Positions 30,961 through 41,767 of a DNA stretch of 49,778 bases are shown here, piece by piece. A program made the position numbers and the translations under genes. The notes below the pieces were generated by a model. The model did no database searches, was not told where the DNA came from, and was given only the letters and a program-made list of their open reading frames with translations. The stretch comes from Chytriomyces cf. hyalinus JEL632 (Eukaryota; Chytridiomycota; Chytridiomycetes; Chytridiales; Chytriomycetaceae), in NCBI GenBank assembly GCA_025435555.1, contig JAIWWG010000156.1, forward strand, positions 1 to 49,778, written 5' to 3'. Each line of letters starts with the position of its first letter. Position 1 is the first letter of the stretch.

Positions 30961-32062
30961 TGTTAATTCTGGAAGTGGATGGCTTGGCGGAGAGCTGGGC
31001 TTGACGGGCACGGAGCTTGGGGCAGTGGTCGGTGTCGTGGTCCTTGGCTTGGCAGTAGACGCACCAACCTCTGGAGCGGAAGTGGGCTTTCTGTTCTGGG
31101 GTGAGACGTGGGTAGGGAGATGTTTGCTGAGTGTTTCCAAGGTCCATAGGGTCGGATGAGTCGGGGATGGAGTTCTTGAGTGTATGGCCTTGGGCTGGTC
31201 GAAAGGACTGTGTGCGTGTGGTGGAGGAAGTTGCGGTATTTTTACGAGTGTCGGCGGCGGTACGTTTATTGTGGCGGTAGGTGAGATCATCAAGTTTCTC
31301 AGCTTCATACTGAAGGTGGTCAAGATTGTCTTCAATAGCAAAAATGGCAGGATTACTACGGATGTGGAACTTGAGACCTTGGAGGTATTTGACGCAGAGA
31401 TGCCTGGCTGGGTAATCGATTCCTGAGGCGGCAATGGCAGAGACAAGTTCATTGAATTTGCAGGAGTAGGTTACTGCTGAGCTGGTTTGTTGGAGGTCCT
31501 CCATGGCTTCGATAGCTTGTTTCAAGCTCAGATGAGAACCGAAAGTTCTCTTGATCCAGGCGGCGTATTCGTTCCAGGACATATAGAATCGTTCTGTTTC
31601 GGACAGGCGGCGCCAGTATATGCGTGCGTTACTGCATAGGCCTTCGGAGACAAAATGTACGTATGTTGGTTGGTCTTGTTTAGTAATGTGGTCAGTAGAT
31701 AGAGCGAAACCATGGAGTCTGCAGGTTGAGGATGAGCGATCGAGGTAATCGTCGAGGTAGTTTTGTATTTCATGGGCTGGCCTATTTCGATGGTTCCCAG
31801 AGAATTCGAGAGGTTTGATTGATGGCATTCTGAAGATAGGTAGTCGACGTTGAGCTGGGACTGGGGCATTAGATTCGTCCAGGATGGCCTGGTTGATAGT
31901 TGGGGCTGGTACTGGTACTGGAGGGTTGAGAGGTTCGCGTTCACGTAGGGTAGTTACTTCAGCAAACAGTCTTTGGACAGCTTCAGTCAGTTGGGCCAAC
32001 TGAGTTTCGTACTGCTGGATGATGTGGTCTTGATTACGGTCATTTGGGGTTTCTGGGTTCAT
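30908..32062 (-). CDS. Ty3/gypsy Gag protein
   Basis: 384 residues from the first ATG at 32062. The N-terminal coiled coil is IIQQYETQLAQLTEAVQRLF. The retrotransposon gag core follows (EIQNYLDDYLDR, YWRRLSETERFYMSWNEYA, KYLQGLKFHIRSNP). One CCHC zinc knuckle, CVYCQAKDHDTDHCP, lies near the C-terminus, and an acidic tail ends the protein. It would assemble the virus-like particle and package element RNA. The frame is intact. Confidence 0.92.
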   Translation of the reverse strand: MNPETPNDRNQDHIIQQYETQLAQLTEAVQRLFAEVTTLREREPLNPPVPVPAPTINQAILDESNAPVPAQRRLPIFRMPSIKPLEFSGNHRNRPAHEIQNYLDDYLDRSSSTCRLHGFALSTDHITKQDQPTYVHFVSEGLCSNARIYWRRLSETERFYMSWNEYAAWIKRTFGSHLSLKQAIEAMEDLQQTSSAVTYSCKFNELVSAIAASGIDYPARHLCVKYLQGLKFHIRSNPAIFAIEDNLDHLQYEAEKLDDLTYRHNKRTAADTRKNTATSSTTRTQSFRPAQGHTLKNSIPDSSDPMDLGNTQQTSPYPRLTPEQKAHFRSRGWCVYCQAKDHDTDHCPKLRARQAQLSAKPSTSRINNAATQAQDEEEDSDHKL

Positions 32063-32150
32063 TATGGACGGCTGGAAGGCAAGTATTTCTTTGGGACTTA
32101 GACGGTTGGTTGGAGGTTTCTTGGATGGAGGGATTTCCGATGCTACCAAT

Positions 32151-32478
32151 TGATAGGGAATTGACCAAGAGCTGCGGCGTGGCTACGTGATCAATTAAGG
32201 AGTTTGGATTGAGTTGGAGAGTGCTAAGAACAGAGAGAAGATTGAGAGGAGACTGATCTTTATTGAAGTGATAACGTGCGCTTTAAATAGCGTTACTGAA
32301 TAAAGAGGAAAGAAACGATTGGTGATGAGGCGTTGTGGAGGTGATGTCATTGTGTACAGTCAAGAAACGATTGGTGATGAGGCATTGTGGAGGTGATGTC
32401 ATTGTGTACGGTTAAGAAAAAGAGTGTCCATTGTTCTCAATTAGAGACGCGTGACGGAATCGAGTTGATTACGTAACA
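32151..32478 (-). repeat. 5' LTR (family A) of the Ty3/gypsy element
   Basis: 328 bases, two differences from the 3' LTR. It is followed on its distal side by CGAAA (32479-32483) and then directly by an LTR of family B. Confidence 0.95.
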
Positions 32479-32483
32479 CGAAA

Positions 32484-32675
32484 TGTTGCGTAACAGCGCC
32501 ACTTGATCCATTGTGTCCATTTTACTTGACTTTAATTTTTCCTTCAAAAATCCGGAGATAGAAACTTCTCGAAAACAACAAAGTTCAAATCACCCTCACC
32601 ACAGCAGTATAAAAGCCAGTGTCCTTCTACCAATAAAGATCATCTATCAACCAACATTGCTTTATTTCCGTAACA
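32484..32675 (+). repeat. LTR (family B), distal copy
   Basis: 192 bases with TATAAAA and AATAAA, flanked by CGAAA at 32479-32483 and 32676-32680. Same orientation as the proximal copy at 26716-26907. Confidence 0.9.
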
Positions 32676-32680
32676 CGAAA

Positions 32681-33188
32681 TCTCCGAGAATAGGTTAATT
32701 AGTACTTAGAGAATAGTTCAACTCCTGAAACTGGGTTCTTGACTATTCAGAGGCTGGACTTGGACTGCTTTCGTACAGGAGAGAGATGTCAGAGTTTGAC
32801 GCAGTCTCTCGTGTTTATGTTCGATAAAGGAAGTATAAAGTCAGGTGTTCACAGACTTTTTTCTTGGTCGATTAATTTCGATCAAATGGCATCAGTTTCA
32901 GATTGAAACAACGATGGTGCAACGCCCTGCTTCCCTGAGCTTTCATAGGCTGTAGCTTAGATGAAGTCACCGAAGGTGTATCTACAACGAAATTGATCCA
33001 TGAATCATGACAAGAGATAGAGAGTAGTAAGGGAGTTATGGAGAGACTGATCTTTGTTGGAGAAAAAGGGCAGGCTTAAATAGGAGTTTCTGGAACTAAT
33101 CACAAAGTGAAACAGTTGGAAAATAGTTTGGAGATTAGAAGGGAGAGGTTTGGGTGTGTTGGAATTGGTTCAAAATAATTACGTAACA
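32681..33188 (+). repeat. LTR (family C), copy 1, interrupted by a solo LTR
   Basis: Shares actggg/cttcttgactattcagaggctgg and the block from agagagtagt to ggttcaaaata with 48233-48474. It ends ATTACGTAACA like LTR family A. Its interior is split by a 226-base LTR of family D. The left boundary is unclear because sequence right after CGAAA (tctccgag) does not begin TG. Confidence 0.75.
32787..33012 (+). repeat. Solo LTR (family D), copy 2, nested in LTR C
   Basis: 226 bases, TGTCAGAGTTTG...AATCATGACA, with AGAGA duplicated on each side (32782-32786 and 33013-33017). Deleting the unit and one AGAGA restores the continuous sequence seen in the uninterrupted copy near 48310. Confidence 0.92.
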
Positions 33189-33301
33189 GTAGTAATAAAA
33201 CATGTGTACATAACAAATTTATTTAAAACATTTCGACATCATGCAGGATCGTTGCCTGCAGCCCCTCTCCTTCGTGCAGCGTGGCATGCAAAAGATTTAT
33301 T

Positions 33302-35056
33302 TCAAAGAAACTCCTCATCATCGTCATCGCTGATTTCCCATTGCAAACCCAATGCGAATGATCCATTTTCATGTTCGGCAGTTGGTGTATCTTTTTGGTT
33401 CTGAACAGCCGCCTTCCCACTCCCAGCAACAACAACAAGTTTCATGACAGGTTTCTCTGCCGCGTTGGGCCCATGCCGGATTTTGTTTTTGCCGCTAAGC
33501 GTGGCGCGAGAGAGGCTTGAATCCGCAGTTGCTGGTTTGTGAATGTCGTCAGAAACGGTGGGTAGCATTCCGTCTCGTTTCAAGCTCGGATATTTAGTGC
33601 CCAACTTTTTGAACACTTCTTTTTTGGCGGAAATAACTCGATCCTTTTTTTGCAATGCAGCCTTCTTTTCGCGTAACTGAGCCTCGGAGACACGTTGAAT
33701 TCGCATTCGCAGCAAGTCTTCTCGAACAGCTTGATCCCGTTCCAGCGCTTTATTTTCCTGTTCAATCAAGTCCTTTTTCTTGAGTAGATCTTGCGTGTTT
33801 GTTATGCAAAAGCGAAGCTCGCCCTCCAAACGCGTGTTTTCGAGTTCGAGCGCGGCAGTGTGCTCGGCTAAATACTTCGTTGCCTTTTCGTGCGCCGCGT
33901 TTTCCATTTGCTGGATCTTTAAATCGGCGTCACGTTGCAATTTGATGCGTGTTTCGAGGAGCGATCGTTCGAGTGCGGAAACGCGGTCGTTGTGGGCACG
34001 GTCTGCGTCTTGCATGTCTTGTTTGATTTTGACAATTTCGGCCTCGTGTTTCGAACGTTTGGAAATGATGTCTGAGAGTGACATCATCTCTTGTTGTTTT
34101 GATTCCAGTTTTAGCTCGAGCTCAATGATATATTTCTTGAGTTCTGTTGGATATTGCTTTTAGGTCACTCTGACGGGTAAATCTGTGGTGGACAGCACCT
34201 TCAAGCTTGACGTTATTGTATGCTTCGCGCTCCCGTCGTTTCTGCGCAAATAGCTCCATATCTTTCCTTTTGCCTCCTTGCAGACAATCAATGGTGGCTT
34301 GCTTTTCTTCCTTCTTTGAAATGAGGTACTTGATATAATCGGTCTGGACGGAAAAGAGAAGACGGGAGATGGGTTATTTATGTATTCAATGGGCCACTGC
34401 GCGATGATTGAACGGGGCTCTGCTGAGTTACCGTGTCTTTTTCGCATGACTCGATTTCGTCGCGGTACCATTCGTTTTCATTCTTGCTGTCAAGAATCAA
34501 CAACCGCATGAGACCAGTTTTTCAAACTATGGAGTTCAGCGCGAAAAAAAAATGTATCTTACTATCGCGTGCATTTTTCTTTGTATGTGGCAAGATCCTT
34601 GTCCAGTGCCGCCAGTCTTTTTAGGAGCAAGTTATCAGTGAGAGTTGAACAAACAAAAACGATTCCGTTCACAAAACACGCCCATGCTCACCTCTGTTTG
34701 AGCACCACCTCATCCAGCTCCTCCAACTTGATTTCAGAGGTTGCTGGGTTCGCGGATGCTTTCGGCGCCGTCCCCAGCAACTGCTTCACCAGCACATGTC
34801 CAGCCAGTCCCGCCCCATGCAGTTTCTTCTTCTTGGGTTTACTTGTGGCGGCGGGAGTAGTCGTTCTTGCTTCAGCGAGTTTCGCCGCGACAGCTTCGTC
34901 GTAATTTTCGTCCTTTTCTGGTGGGTCTGGGATTGGAATTGGGGCAAAGAGGCCCTTTGGCGTTGCTGTGGCTGCTGGAAGATCGGGTTTGGTTGGCGAA
35001 ACTACTTTTTTCACAGCCGGTGCTGCTTTCGCTGCCTTCTTTGACTTTGTGACCAT
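33302..35056 (-). CDS. Coiled-coil protein of the BBOF1/DUF4515 type, probable basal-body or ciliary protein
   Basis: Exons 35056-34692, 34616-34563, 34486-34432, 34343-34199, 34143-33302 total 1461 bases, or 486 residues; introns are 75, 76, 87 and 55 bases. The N-terminus (residues 1-90) is Lys/Ala/Pro-rich. From about residue 100 to 380 it is continuous coiled coil: RLAALDKDLATYKEK, WYRDEIESCEKDTTDYIKYL, EELKKYIIELELKLESKQQE, IVKIKQDMQDADRAHND and RLEGELRFCITNTQDLLKKK. The order and spacing resemble basal body-orientation factor 1 and related DUF4515 proteins. A flagellated fungus would use such a protein in zoospores. The C-terminus is acidic (ISDDDDEEFL). Other ciliary coiled-coil families remain possible. 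Confidence 0.6.
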
Positions 35057-35249
35057 CGTTGCAGATCCGCGCTATATTTTGAAGGAAATTCATCAACTGA
35101 AGAGCGAATAATTTATTTATTGTGATAACCACTTGCTGCTTATGCTTGAGCAAAACAGGACCTTTCCATCAGACCAACTCCCAAGCGAGTGTCCCTACCC
35201 GATATGAACTGCGGATTTTGAAGGAGTCTCCATCCTCCTCGCTTTCATT

Positions 35250-36631
35250 TCAAGCCAACTTCCCACTCTTGCCCTCTTCACAACTTTCGACAAGGTTTAA
35301 AGCTTGGTTCAATCGACATTTTGTATCGACTGCCAAGAATGCTTTGACTCGGTCTACGCGATTGATGGTTTCAGTGTCCAGTGTTCCCGTCTCTCGCGAC
35401 AACAAAAAATCGCTCTCATTTTCGTACTGTTTTCTGGAGTTCGATAAGCTAATGTAGTTTGCTTGGTATTGCAGCAGCGCTGGCAGCATGTGCCAAAATG
35501 TAAAATCGGGCCACATAATCTTTAGGAAATGGATCTGACATGACTTTGAAGCCTATTTCAAAGAAGTGCGTGAGTGCATTAGCGAAGAATTCGATTACGA
35601 CAGTGATGGAATGTACCTGCCACATCATGAAATCACTGAGTCGAACCTCCCCACTCGTTCGCACCAAGATATCCAGTGGGCCCGACACTCCACCCGTCCA
35701 AAATATGGCTTCTAGAACTTCTTCGCTAATGTCATCTTCATTCAACACGCCATCTTCGACAGCTGCGACGAGCCTTTGAATTGCATCGGTAATTTCCTCG
35801 CGCGACGTGTAAGGCATGCATACGTTCAAGGTGGCGTTCGTGTTGTTTTGCGTCATCTTTGTTGCAAGCGCGGCTGCGTTTTGAACGCTTCGAGGAAGAA
35901 GATGAAGTTTTCCGTAAACTCGCACTGCAATGTTGTGTTTTTCGATCAACTCACTGCGAAAGGAAAGAAAGAAATGAAATGGTTATTCTCGGGACAGTCG
36001 CCAGGATCCATCCTTTCACTTAAACGCCATGACATACCTGTGCGATGCGAATTTTTTGAATTTATCTGTGCAGAGCTGCATGATGGGGTCGACTTCGCGC
36101 TCCTTGTTTCTACTGAAGTTTTCTGTACTGAAAGCAAACACAGTGACTGTCTTGACACCAAGGTTGAGGCACCAATCGAGGGTCTGGTTTTATTGAGTGA
36201 TACGTGGAAATCAGACAAGAAGGCAATGACTTGACGGGTTTCGAAAGCCAAAACCAGAACAGACCTGCTCCAGAGTATCGGCACCCTCGGCGTGGCCCTT
36301 GCTGACATCCAATCCGAATCGGCGTGCGTATCGTCGGTTTCCGTCCATCACGAATGCCACGTGGGATGGGATGGGACCAACTCTAAGTCGCGCAAAATAG
36401 TTCAGGTCGTAAGCGTACATACCATATAAGGGACATGCAGAGCAGCAGAATAGGTCCAAATCGACAGGCCCACCTGATGACGGCTACCATGAACCTCGTG
36501 AATGCATCGACGATCCACGCCCAGACAGCAGACACAAGCTCAAGCATTGTCCTCAGCGGATGTATCCTCTGCAGCGCTGCCTCTGCCGGCCTCTCTGCCT
36601 TGGCCGGACTTTGAACCGACAAGGCTTTCAT
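35250..36631 (-). CDS. DHDDS: Dehydrodolichyl diphosphate synthase (cis-prenyltransferase)
   Basis: Exons 36631-36474, 36382-36265, 36183-36038, 35953-35617, 35552-35250 total 1062 bases, or 353 residues; introns are 91, 81, 84 and 64 bases. Cis-prenyltransferase motifs appear in order: [20 protein letters not shown] with catalytic Asp66, [24 protein letters not shown], and [15 protein letters not shown] at residues 239-253 followed by [17 protein letters not shown]. The enzyme adds isopentenyl units to farnesyl diphosphate in the ER to make dolichol precursors for N-glycosylation. A hydrophobic N-terminal helix ([20 protein letters not shown]) fits membrane attachment. It corresponds to yeast Rer2/Srt1; the NgBR-type partner is not here. 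The start codon is 40 bases from that of ELP2, on the opposite strand. Confidence 0.95.
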
Positions 36632-36671
36632 GCCTTGTGATATATTTCAGTTAAAATCGATTGTGAAGCAA

Positions 36672-39600
36672 ATGCCCTCAGCTGCCCACACATTCACAAG
36701 CAGCAACCGCGCGACCCAGATTACTGACGTTGCATGCGGTTCAGGGCGTCTTGGCATTCCGCATGGGCTCGTGGCCATGGCCGCGCACAACTCAGTCGGT
36801 GTGTACGAGCCGCACGGCCAAGGGACCAAGTCACGAGTGCGCACCCTCAAGGTGAGTTATTGGAAGTGATCGACTGAGCCATAATGCGGTAATAACCTCG
36901 CCTGTTCAGGCGCATACCGACTCGGTCATTGCTGTGGCCTTTATTCGGCGACAGATGAGTAATCAGGGTGCCACGCCAGAAGAGGCAGCGATCGTGTCTG
37001 CGTCTGCGGACAAGACGTTGCGGGTGTGGAAGCTGGTGTCGAGAAAGGTGTCGACGGATGCGGCAAAAAAGAAGGAATCGACAAACAGCGGATGGATTTG
37101 CTCTGCCATGCTCGAAGGCCACACTGCTCCTGTCAATGCTCTTGCAGTCATGAAAGGGAGGCGCATGCCTTCTCTCGGCGGAAAGGATCTCATCGTCAGT
37201 GCAGCTACAGATGGAACCGCGCGGATTTGGGAGCGCAGAGAGTTGGATACTGAAAACGACGAAGGTATTTATCCTCCATTAACGCGATCTCGAAGAATGC
37301 TCACCAATGTGGAATCAACTCAGTGACGTGCATGCAGGTCATTAAAACTGGTCCGAGATATGCACTTGCGGCGGCCCTTGGAGTGTTGCCCAACACAGAT
37401 ATCCCGATTCTCTTCCTTGGAGGTTGCGATAACATGATCTCAGTCTATATTCGCTCCGATTCACAATTTACGAAAATGCTTTCGCTGCAAGGACACACGG
37501 ATTGGGTTCGAAACTTGGATGTGGCCACATTTACTGCTGGGAAAAACGCATCAGCTATTCCCGGCTTACTGGATGGCGATTTAATGATTGCAAGTGCTTC
37601 GCAGGATAAGTATGTTCGGCTGTGGAAAGTGAGTGAAGGTGGGCTTGGGGCAGCCGCCGAATCTGCAGCTGTGGATCGGGTCGGAGGGCTGGTTAGCGCG
37701 AAAGATGAAACCAAAGTGGATGCAGATATCAGCGAGTTTAATGATGCCATCGAAATGTTGGAGGCTCTTGTCGGCGATGAAGGGTGAAAGATTTCTGCAA
37801 TTTCTTTCGAAACCTACGTGGGGTGAATAATCTTCCTCTGACGCGTAATTCCGGTGAACAGTGAGGGTGGCCGCCAGCTGAGTACAAAGGCGCACATCAT
37901 CGAAGTTGTAGTCGACAACATGTTGGTCAAATCTTTTTTCGAATTCTTATCAAAGTCTCACTCTCGTTCAAATCCAGCAAAAGGAAATATACGGTCATGT
38001 TCGATGCGCTTCTGATTGGGCATGAAGATTGGGTACACAGCATTGCATGGGCGCCTCCCATCATCAAAGACGGCAGTTTGTATCTTTCTTGTTGTTTCTT
38101 TCATCTATGGAACTGACAGCAAGTATCATCATTCATTGTGACTAGTGTACCATCAAAAATTGGAAATCGTCTCTGCCTCTGCTGACAAGTGCGTGACTGT
38201 TTGGCGGCCAGACTCGGGTCATGTTTGGTCTCCAGATGTGAGCATTTCGAAAATGAAATCGTGTACCATCGCTTCGAACTTACATCGAAATCATTCTTTT
38301 TACATTTCAAAGGTGCGGTTGGGTGAAGTCGGAGGACAAAACTCGTTTGGTTTTTATGGGGCGCGTTTCGGTCCCAACAGCGACTGGATTCTGGCCCACG
38401 GATACCATGGTGCAGTTCAATTTTGGGGACGCCATATGACAGAAGGTTCTTCCTTCTCTTTTTCACGCAGTGTAAAGTCGACCTAACTCATTTTAAAAAC
38501 CAGAATCTGGAGAAACGTGGAAACCAATTCCCGGTCTTTCAGGGCACTATTCGTCAGTCGAAGATATCGCATGGAATGAAACGGGTGATTTCCTGATTTC
38601 GTCCAGCCTCGATCAAACTTCGCGGTTATGGGGTGAATGGAGGCAATCGGGCAAAAGTGAGGTTTCATGGCATGAAATTGCGCGTCCTCAAATTCATGGG
38701 TATGACTTGCATTGCTTGGCGATGGTGCACAAGTATGGATTTGTCAGTGGCGCTGATGAAAAGGTTTGGTTCTCTTTTTTTTTTTTCCACTTCTGTGGGC
38801 TTCATCAGGGGCACTTAGGTTGAATGTATTGCATTTATATATTGCAGGTTATTCGCGTGTTTGAGGCATCCAAAACGTTTTTGGAGTCGTTGCAAAATAT
38901 TTCTGGAATTGTTGAGTCACAAGAAGTTTATGTGGGAAGTTTGTGTTAAACGTTTGAGGGCTGCAGGTTATCTTACAATTCATTTGTCAACTAGAAAGAG
39001 CGCCCGATTGGAGCAAGTGTGCCCGCACTAGGTCTCTCAAACAAGGCCATTTTACCAGGTGAGAGCAGAAATTTGAAGACGACTGAAAAGTACTGGGTAT
39101 TAAACAAACCATGATCAGGCGCTGCCATTGATACAAACGCGCAGCTCATCTTTGAACCGATGGCGCCTGATGTCGTGCAAGGCCCTCCATTAGAGCAATA
39201 TCTGATTCAACATACACTGTGGCCAGAAGTGAACAAGCTGTGAGTCAACTGCTCAGCAAAGAAACAAACTTGAAATAACCTTGACTATGCATTGCAGTTA
39301 TGGGCACGGATATGAACTTATTAGCATTGCAGCAAGTCATGATGGGAAGTTTGTCGCGTCTTCATCAAAGGTGATTAAGTTATCGAATTTTAGCTTGTTA
39401 CGTACTCAAACCAGAACAATATTCAGGCCGCCGTTTATGATCACGCTGTGATCCGTGTGTGGTCCACGTCCAATTGGAAGGAGTCCCAAATTCCGCTCTC
39501 TTCGCATTCATCGACCGTGACTTCGATTCAGTTCTCGCATAACGACAAGTACATTTTAAGTTGTGGACGTGACCGAATGTGGTCCCTATTCGAAGCGGCC

Positions 39601-40206
39601 GAAGGTGTGTTGAATTCACTTGTCGTCAGTGAACGAATACTGATTGTCGGGGTTTTGTCAGATGGTACTTTCAAGTTGACTGTGGCCAATGCGGCACATG
39701 CTCGTATTATCTGGGGATGTTCTTGGAGCCACGATGACAAGTATTTTGGAACTGCATCACGAGACAAGACTGTATGTCTCACATTTTGATTTCAGTGGAA
39801 TCAGCAGGCTAAAACATGTGTTAACCAAAAAGTTCGTTTTTGTAAACAGGTTAAAATCTGGAATCGCGAACTTGCAACCACCAACGCAGATGCAGCTCTT
39901 ACCATTAAACTGGAATGCAGTGTAACAAGCATCGCATTTTCCCCACGATTCCATCAACACAGCAACGGTTCCAACGTCTACCTTGTCGCTGTAGGTCACG
40001 AAGACGGCAGTATCCAGATTATGTCAGTCCGAGAAACAGGAACAGGTCTCATTTCAACGGTCGCTGAAGTGGGTGACATGTTATACTTGCCAGTGGAGGA
40101 CTGTCCAGGGGCGGCTGTCAAGAAACTTGCGTGGCGGCCAAGGGATGGGGAGTGGGTTTTGGCGAGTGCAAGTGAAGATCATTCTGTGAGAATTTACTCG
40201 TTTTGA
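36672..40206 (+). CDS. ELP2: Elongator complex subunit 2 (WD40)
   Basis: Fifteen exons: 36672-36851, 36910-37264, 37324-37783, 37862-37921, 37978-38075, 38146-38237, 38313-38445, 38504-38763, 38848-38925, 38995-39058, 39119-39239, 39298-39370, 39427-39604, 39662-39771, 39850-40206. They total 2619 bases, or 872 residues; introns are 56-84 bases. At least eight WD repeats: AAIVSASADKTLRVW, DLIVSAATDGTARIWE, DLMIASASQDKYVRLWK, LEIVSASADKCVTVWRPD, DFLISSSLDQTSRLWGEW, YFGTASRDKTVKIWNRE and LASASEDHSVRIYSF. ELP2-specific blocks include FDALLIGHEDWVHSIAW and NSFGFYGARFGPNSDWILAH. ELP2 forms two beta-propellers that scaffold Elongator, which modifies wobble uridines of tRNAs. An upstream in-frame ATG at 36630 would overlap the divergent gene's start. 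Confidence 0.95.
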
Positions 40207-40438
40207 GTTTTGGGGTGTTGGACTTTTTGCTCTTGCCTCCTCTCTTAATGTCTGTGGCGACAAATAAAGCTCGTGATTATTTTAACCTTTGATGGATTCG
40301 GTTTCGATTGCAAGGTGGCTTAACGCAGGACTTTAATGCCAAACAGTTTCAGCTGCAGAATTGAGCAACAAAAGGGCACACGAAAATAACAGGGCCACCA
40401 TTCCAAGAAATCGAGATCAGACTTGCGCGAGTCACATT

Positions 40439-41466
40439 TCAACGCCTGGGAGGTGGTGGAGGTGGCGGCCTCTTCACTGATCCGCCATTACTATTCCCTC
40501 CCGAATGCGAAGACATAGAACCCGACCGCGACCCTGAGTTCGAAACTACATCCCCATTCGGCCAGCTTCGAATGGGCGGCAAATCAACACGAAACCGCCA
40601 GCGACCATCCATCTCATATCCATCATTCGAATTCGAACTCGAAAAGCCAGAAGACCCTGGCTTTGCAGGCGTTGGGGGTGGCCGGGGAGGGGCTGCAGGC
40701 GCTGAGTAGGAGGTTGTTGGAACAGATGGACGCGGGGGAGGTGCCGGCTGCTGTGCAAATGATGGACGAGAAGGGGGTTGTGGTGGGCCGGACGAAGTGA
40801 AACCGGACGATGCAGTTGATGGTCTCGGTGGTGGAAGCGGAGTTGGGATTGGACGATCGTTTTGCTGGTTGGCGCCGACGGATGGCCGTTTCGGCGGAGC
40901 TGGTGGAGGTGCGGCAGCGCTGGATGGAACAGGGTTTCGAGGTGGCGCTGGAGGTGGAATATTCGCGCGTGAAGGTGGCGGTGGAGCCGCATTGGAAGAT
41001 GACTGGGGAGGCTTAAATGGAAGGGATGGAGATGGACGGGTATCCGAACCTGTTTGCGAGAAATGAAGCCCTTCAGAATTGCGATCCCTTGATACTGCGG
41101 TTACTCTCACCTGGGTTGGACCCCGCAGATTTAAGTTTGGGCATTCCGCCAGCAAAGAGTCCCCCAAGTTGCGGTGCACCAGATGACCCTGACCCGCTTG
41201 ACACCGAAGCACCAGGTGGCCGCGGGACTGGCATAGACCCTCCACCGCCGCCGCCCTTCGGAGCTTGAAGGAGAGAGAGTTAGTCGCCCAATCCATATTG
41301 TTTCTCTCTCTTGCTCACCTTCGATAATGGCTGCACTCCGGTCATTTGTCACTGCTTTCTTGAGCTTGGCGCCTTTCTGGATTGACTTAAGCAGTGCGTT
41401 CGGTGCAGCTGCGGGAGCAGGGCCCGTAGAAGCAGATGGCGGTGGAGGCGGGGGCGGCGCGGGCAT
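40439..41466 (-). CDS. Verprolin/WIP-type actin regulator
   Basis: Exons 41466-41319, 41263-41111, 41049-40439 total 912 bases, or 303 residues; introns are 55 and 61 bases. It begins with a Pro run and a WH2 actin-binding motif, ALLKSIQKGAKLKKAVTNDRS (residues 24-44). GLFAGGMPKLKS, characteristic of WIP/verprolin, follows. The centre is Pro/Ser-rich SH3-ligand sequence. Near the C-terminus, GRWRFRVDLPPIRSWPN resembles the WASP WH1-binding peptide of WIP, and the protein ends in a Pro-rich tail. It would hold Las17/WASP and monomeric actin at endocytic sites. It is shorter than yeast Vrp1. Convergent with ELP2, 232 bases apart. Confidence 0.85.
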
Positions 41467-41767
41467 TTATTCAACAATATTTTACGCCTTGTTCAAATTC
41501 TAACCGTGCTCGCCATCGTCTCATAAATATTATTTACTCGTTAATTTATTTTTGGTGTTTTGGTATGGAGTCATCATATGACGTACATTCAGGCTCCCAT
41601 TAAGCTCTAGTAAAAGTAAAAGGGGAAAAACCGGGAAACAAAAAACATCCAGAAACTGAAATAAAAACAACCGACCCAAGACAGAAGACGGCGCCTTGAG
41701 AAGCGTGAAATCCTGTGCATGCTGGGAGAAGACGAGGCAATGGTCGCGACTCGATGCAATCGGGCGC

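Larger units (their letters stand above)
26913..32478 (-). mobile_element. Ty3/gypsy LTR retrotransposon with chromodomain-like C-terminus
   Basis: 5566 bases with 328-base LTRs at 26913-27240 and 32151-32478 that differ at only two positions, so insertion is recent. A 5-bp target duplication CGAAA lies at 26908-26912 and 32479-32483. The coding strand is minus. Just inside the 5' LTR, TGGTAGCATCGG starts two bases after the LTR end and is a candidate primer-binding site for an initiator-Met-type tRNA. Gag and Pol follow in the usual gypsy order protease, reverse transcriptase, RNase H, integrase. The only visible damage is a one-base length change in an A8 run within integrase. Confidence 0.95.

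Noticed and set aside
28948-31159. Plus-strand frames across the retrotransposon
   Set aside because: Antisense to gag-pol; the minus-strand domains are unambiguous.
26716-32675. The two LTR-B copies as the LTRs of one element enclosing the Ty3 element
   Set aside because: No B internal sequence remains, and CGAAA lies between B and A on both sides, which fits separate insertions better.
36383-36474. 40-base intron gtatgt...cttag in DHDDS
   Set aside because: It creates a stop (TGA) at the joint. The 91-base intron gtgggc...cttag restores the frame into the catalytic motif.
41071-41110. 40-base intron in the verprolin gene
   Set aside because: A 61-base intron ending cgcaaacag is also frame-compatible and fits the usual size here; kept instead.
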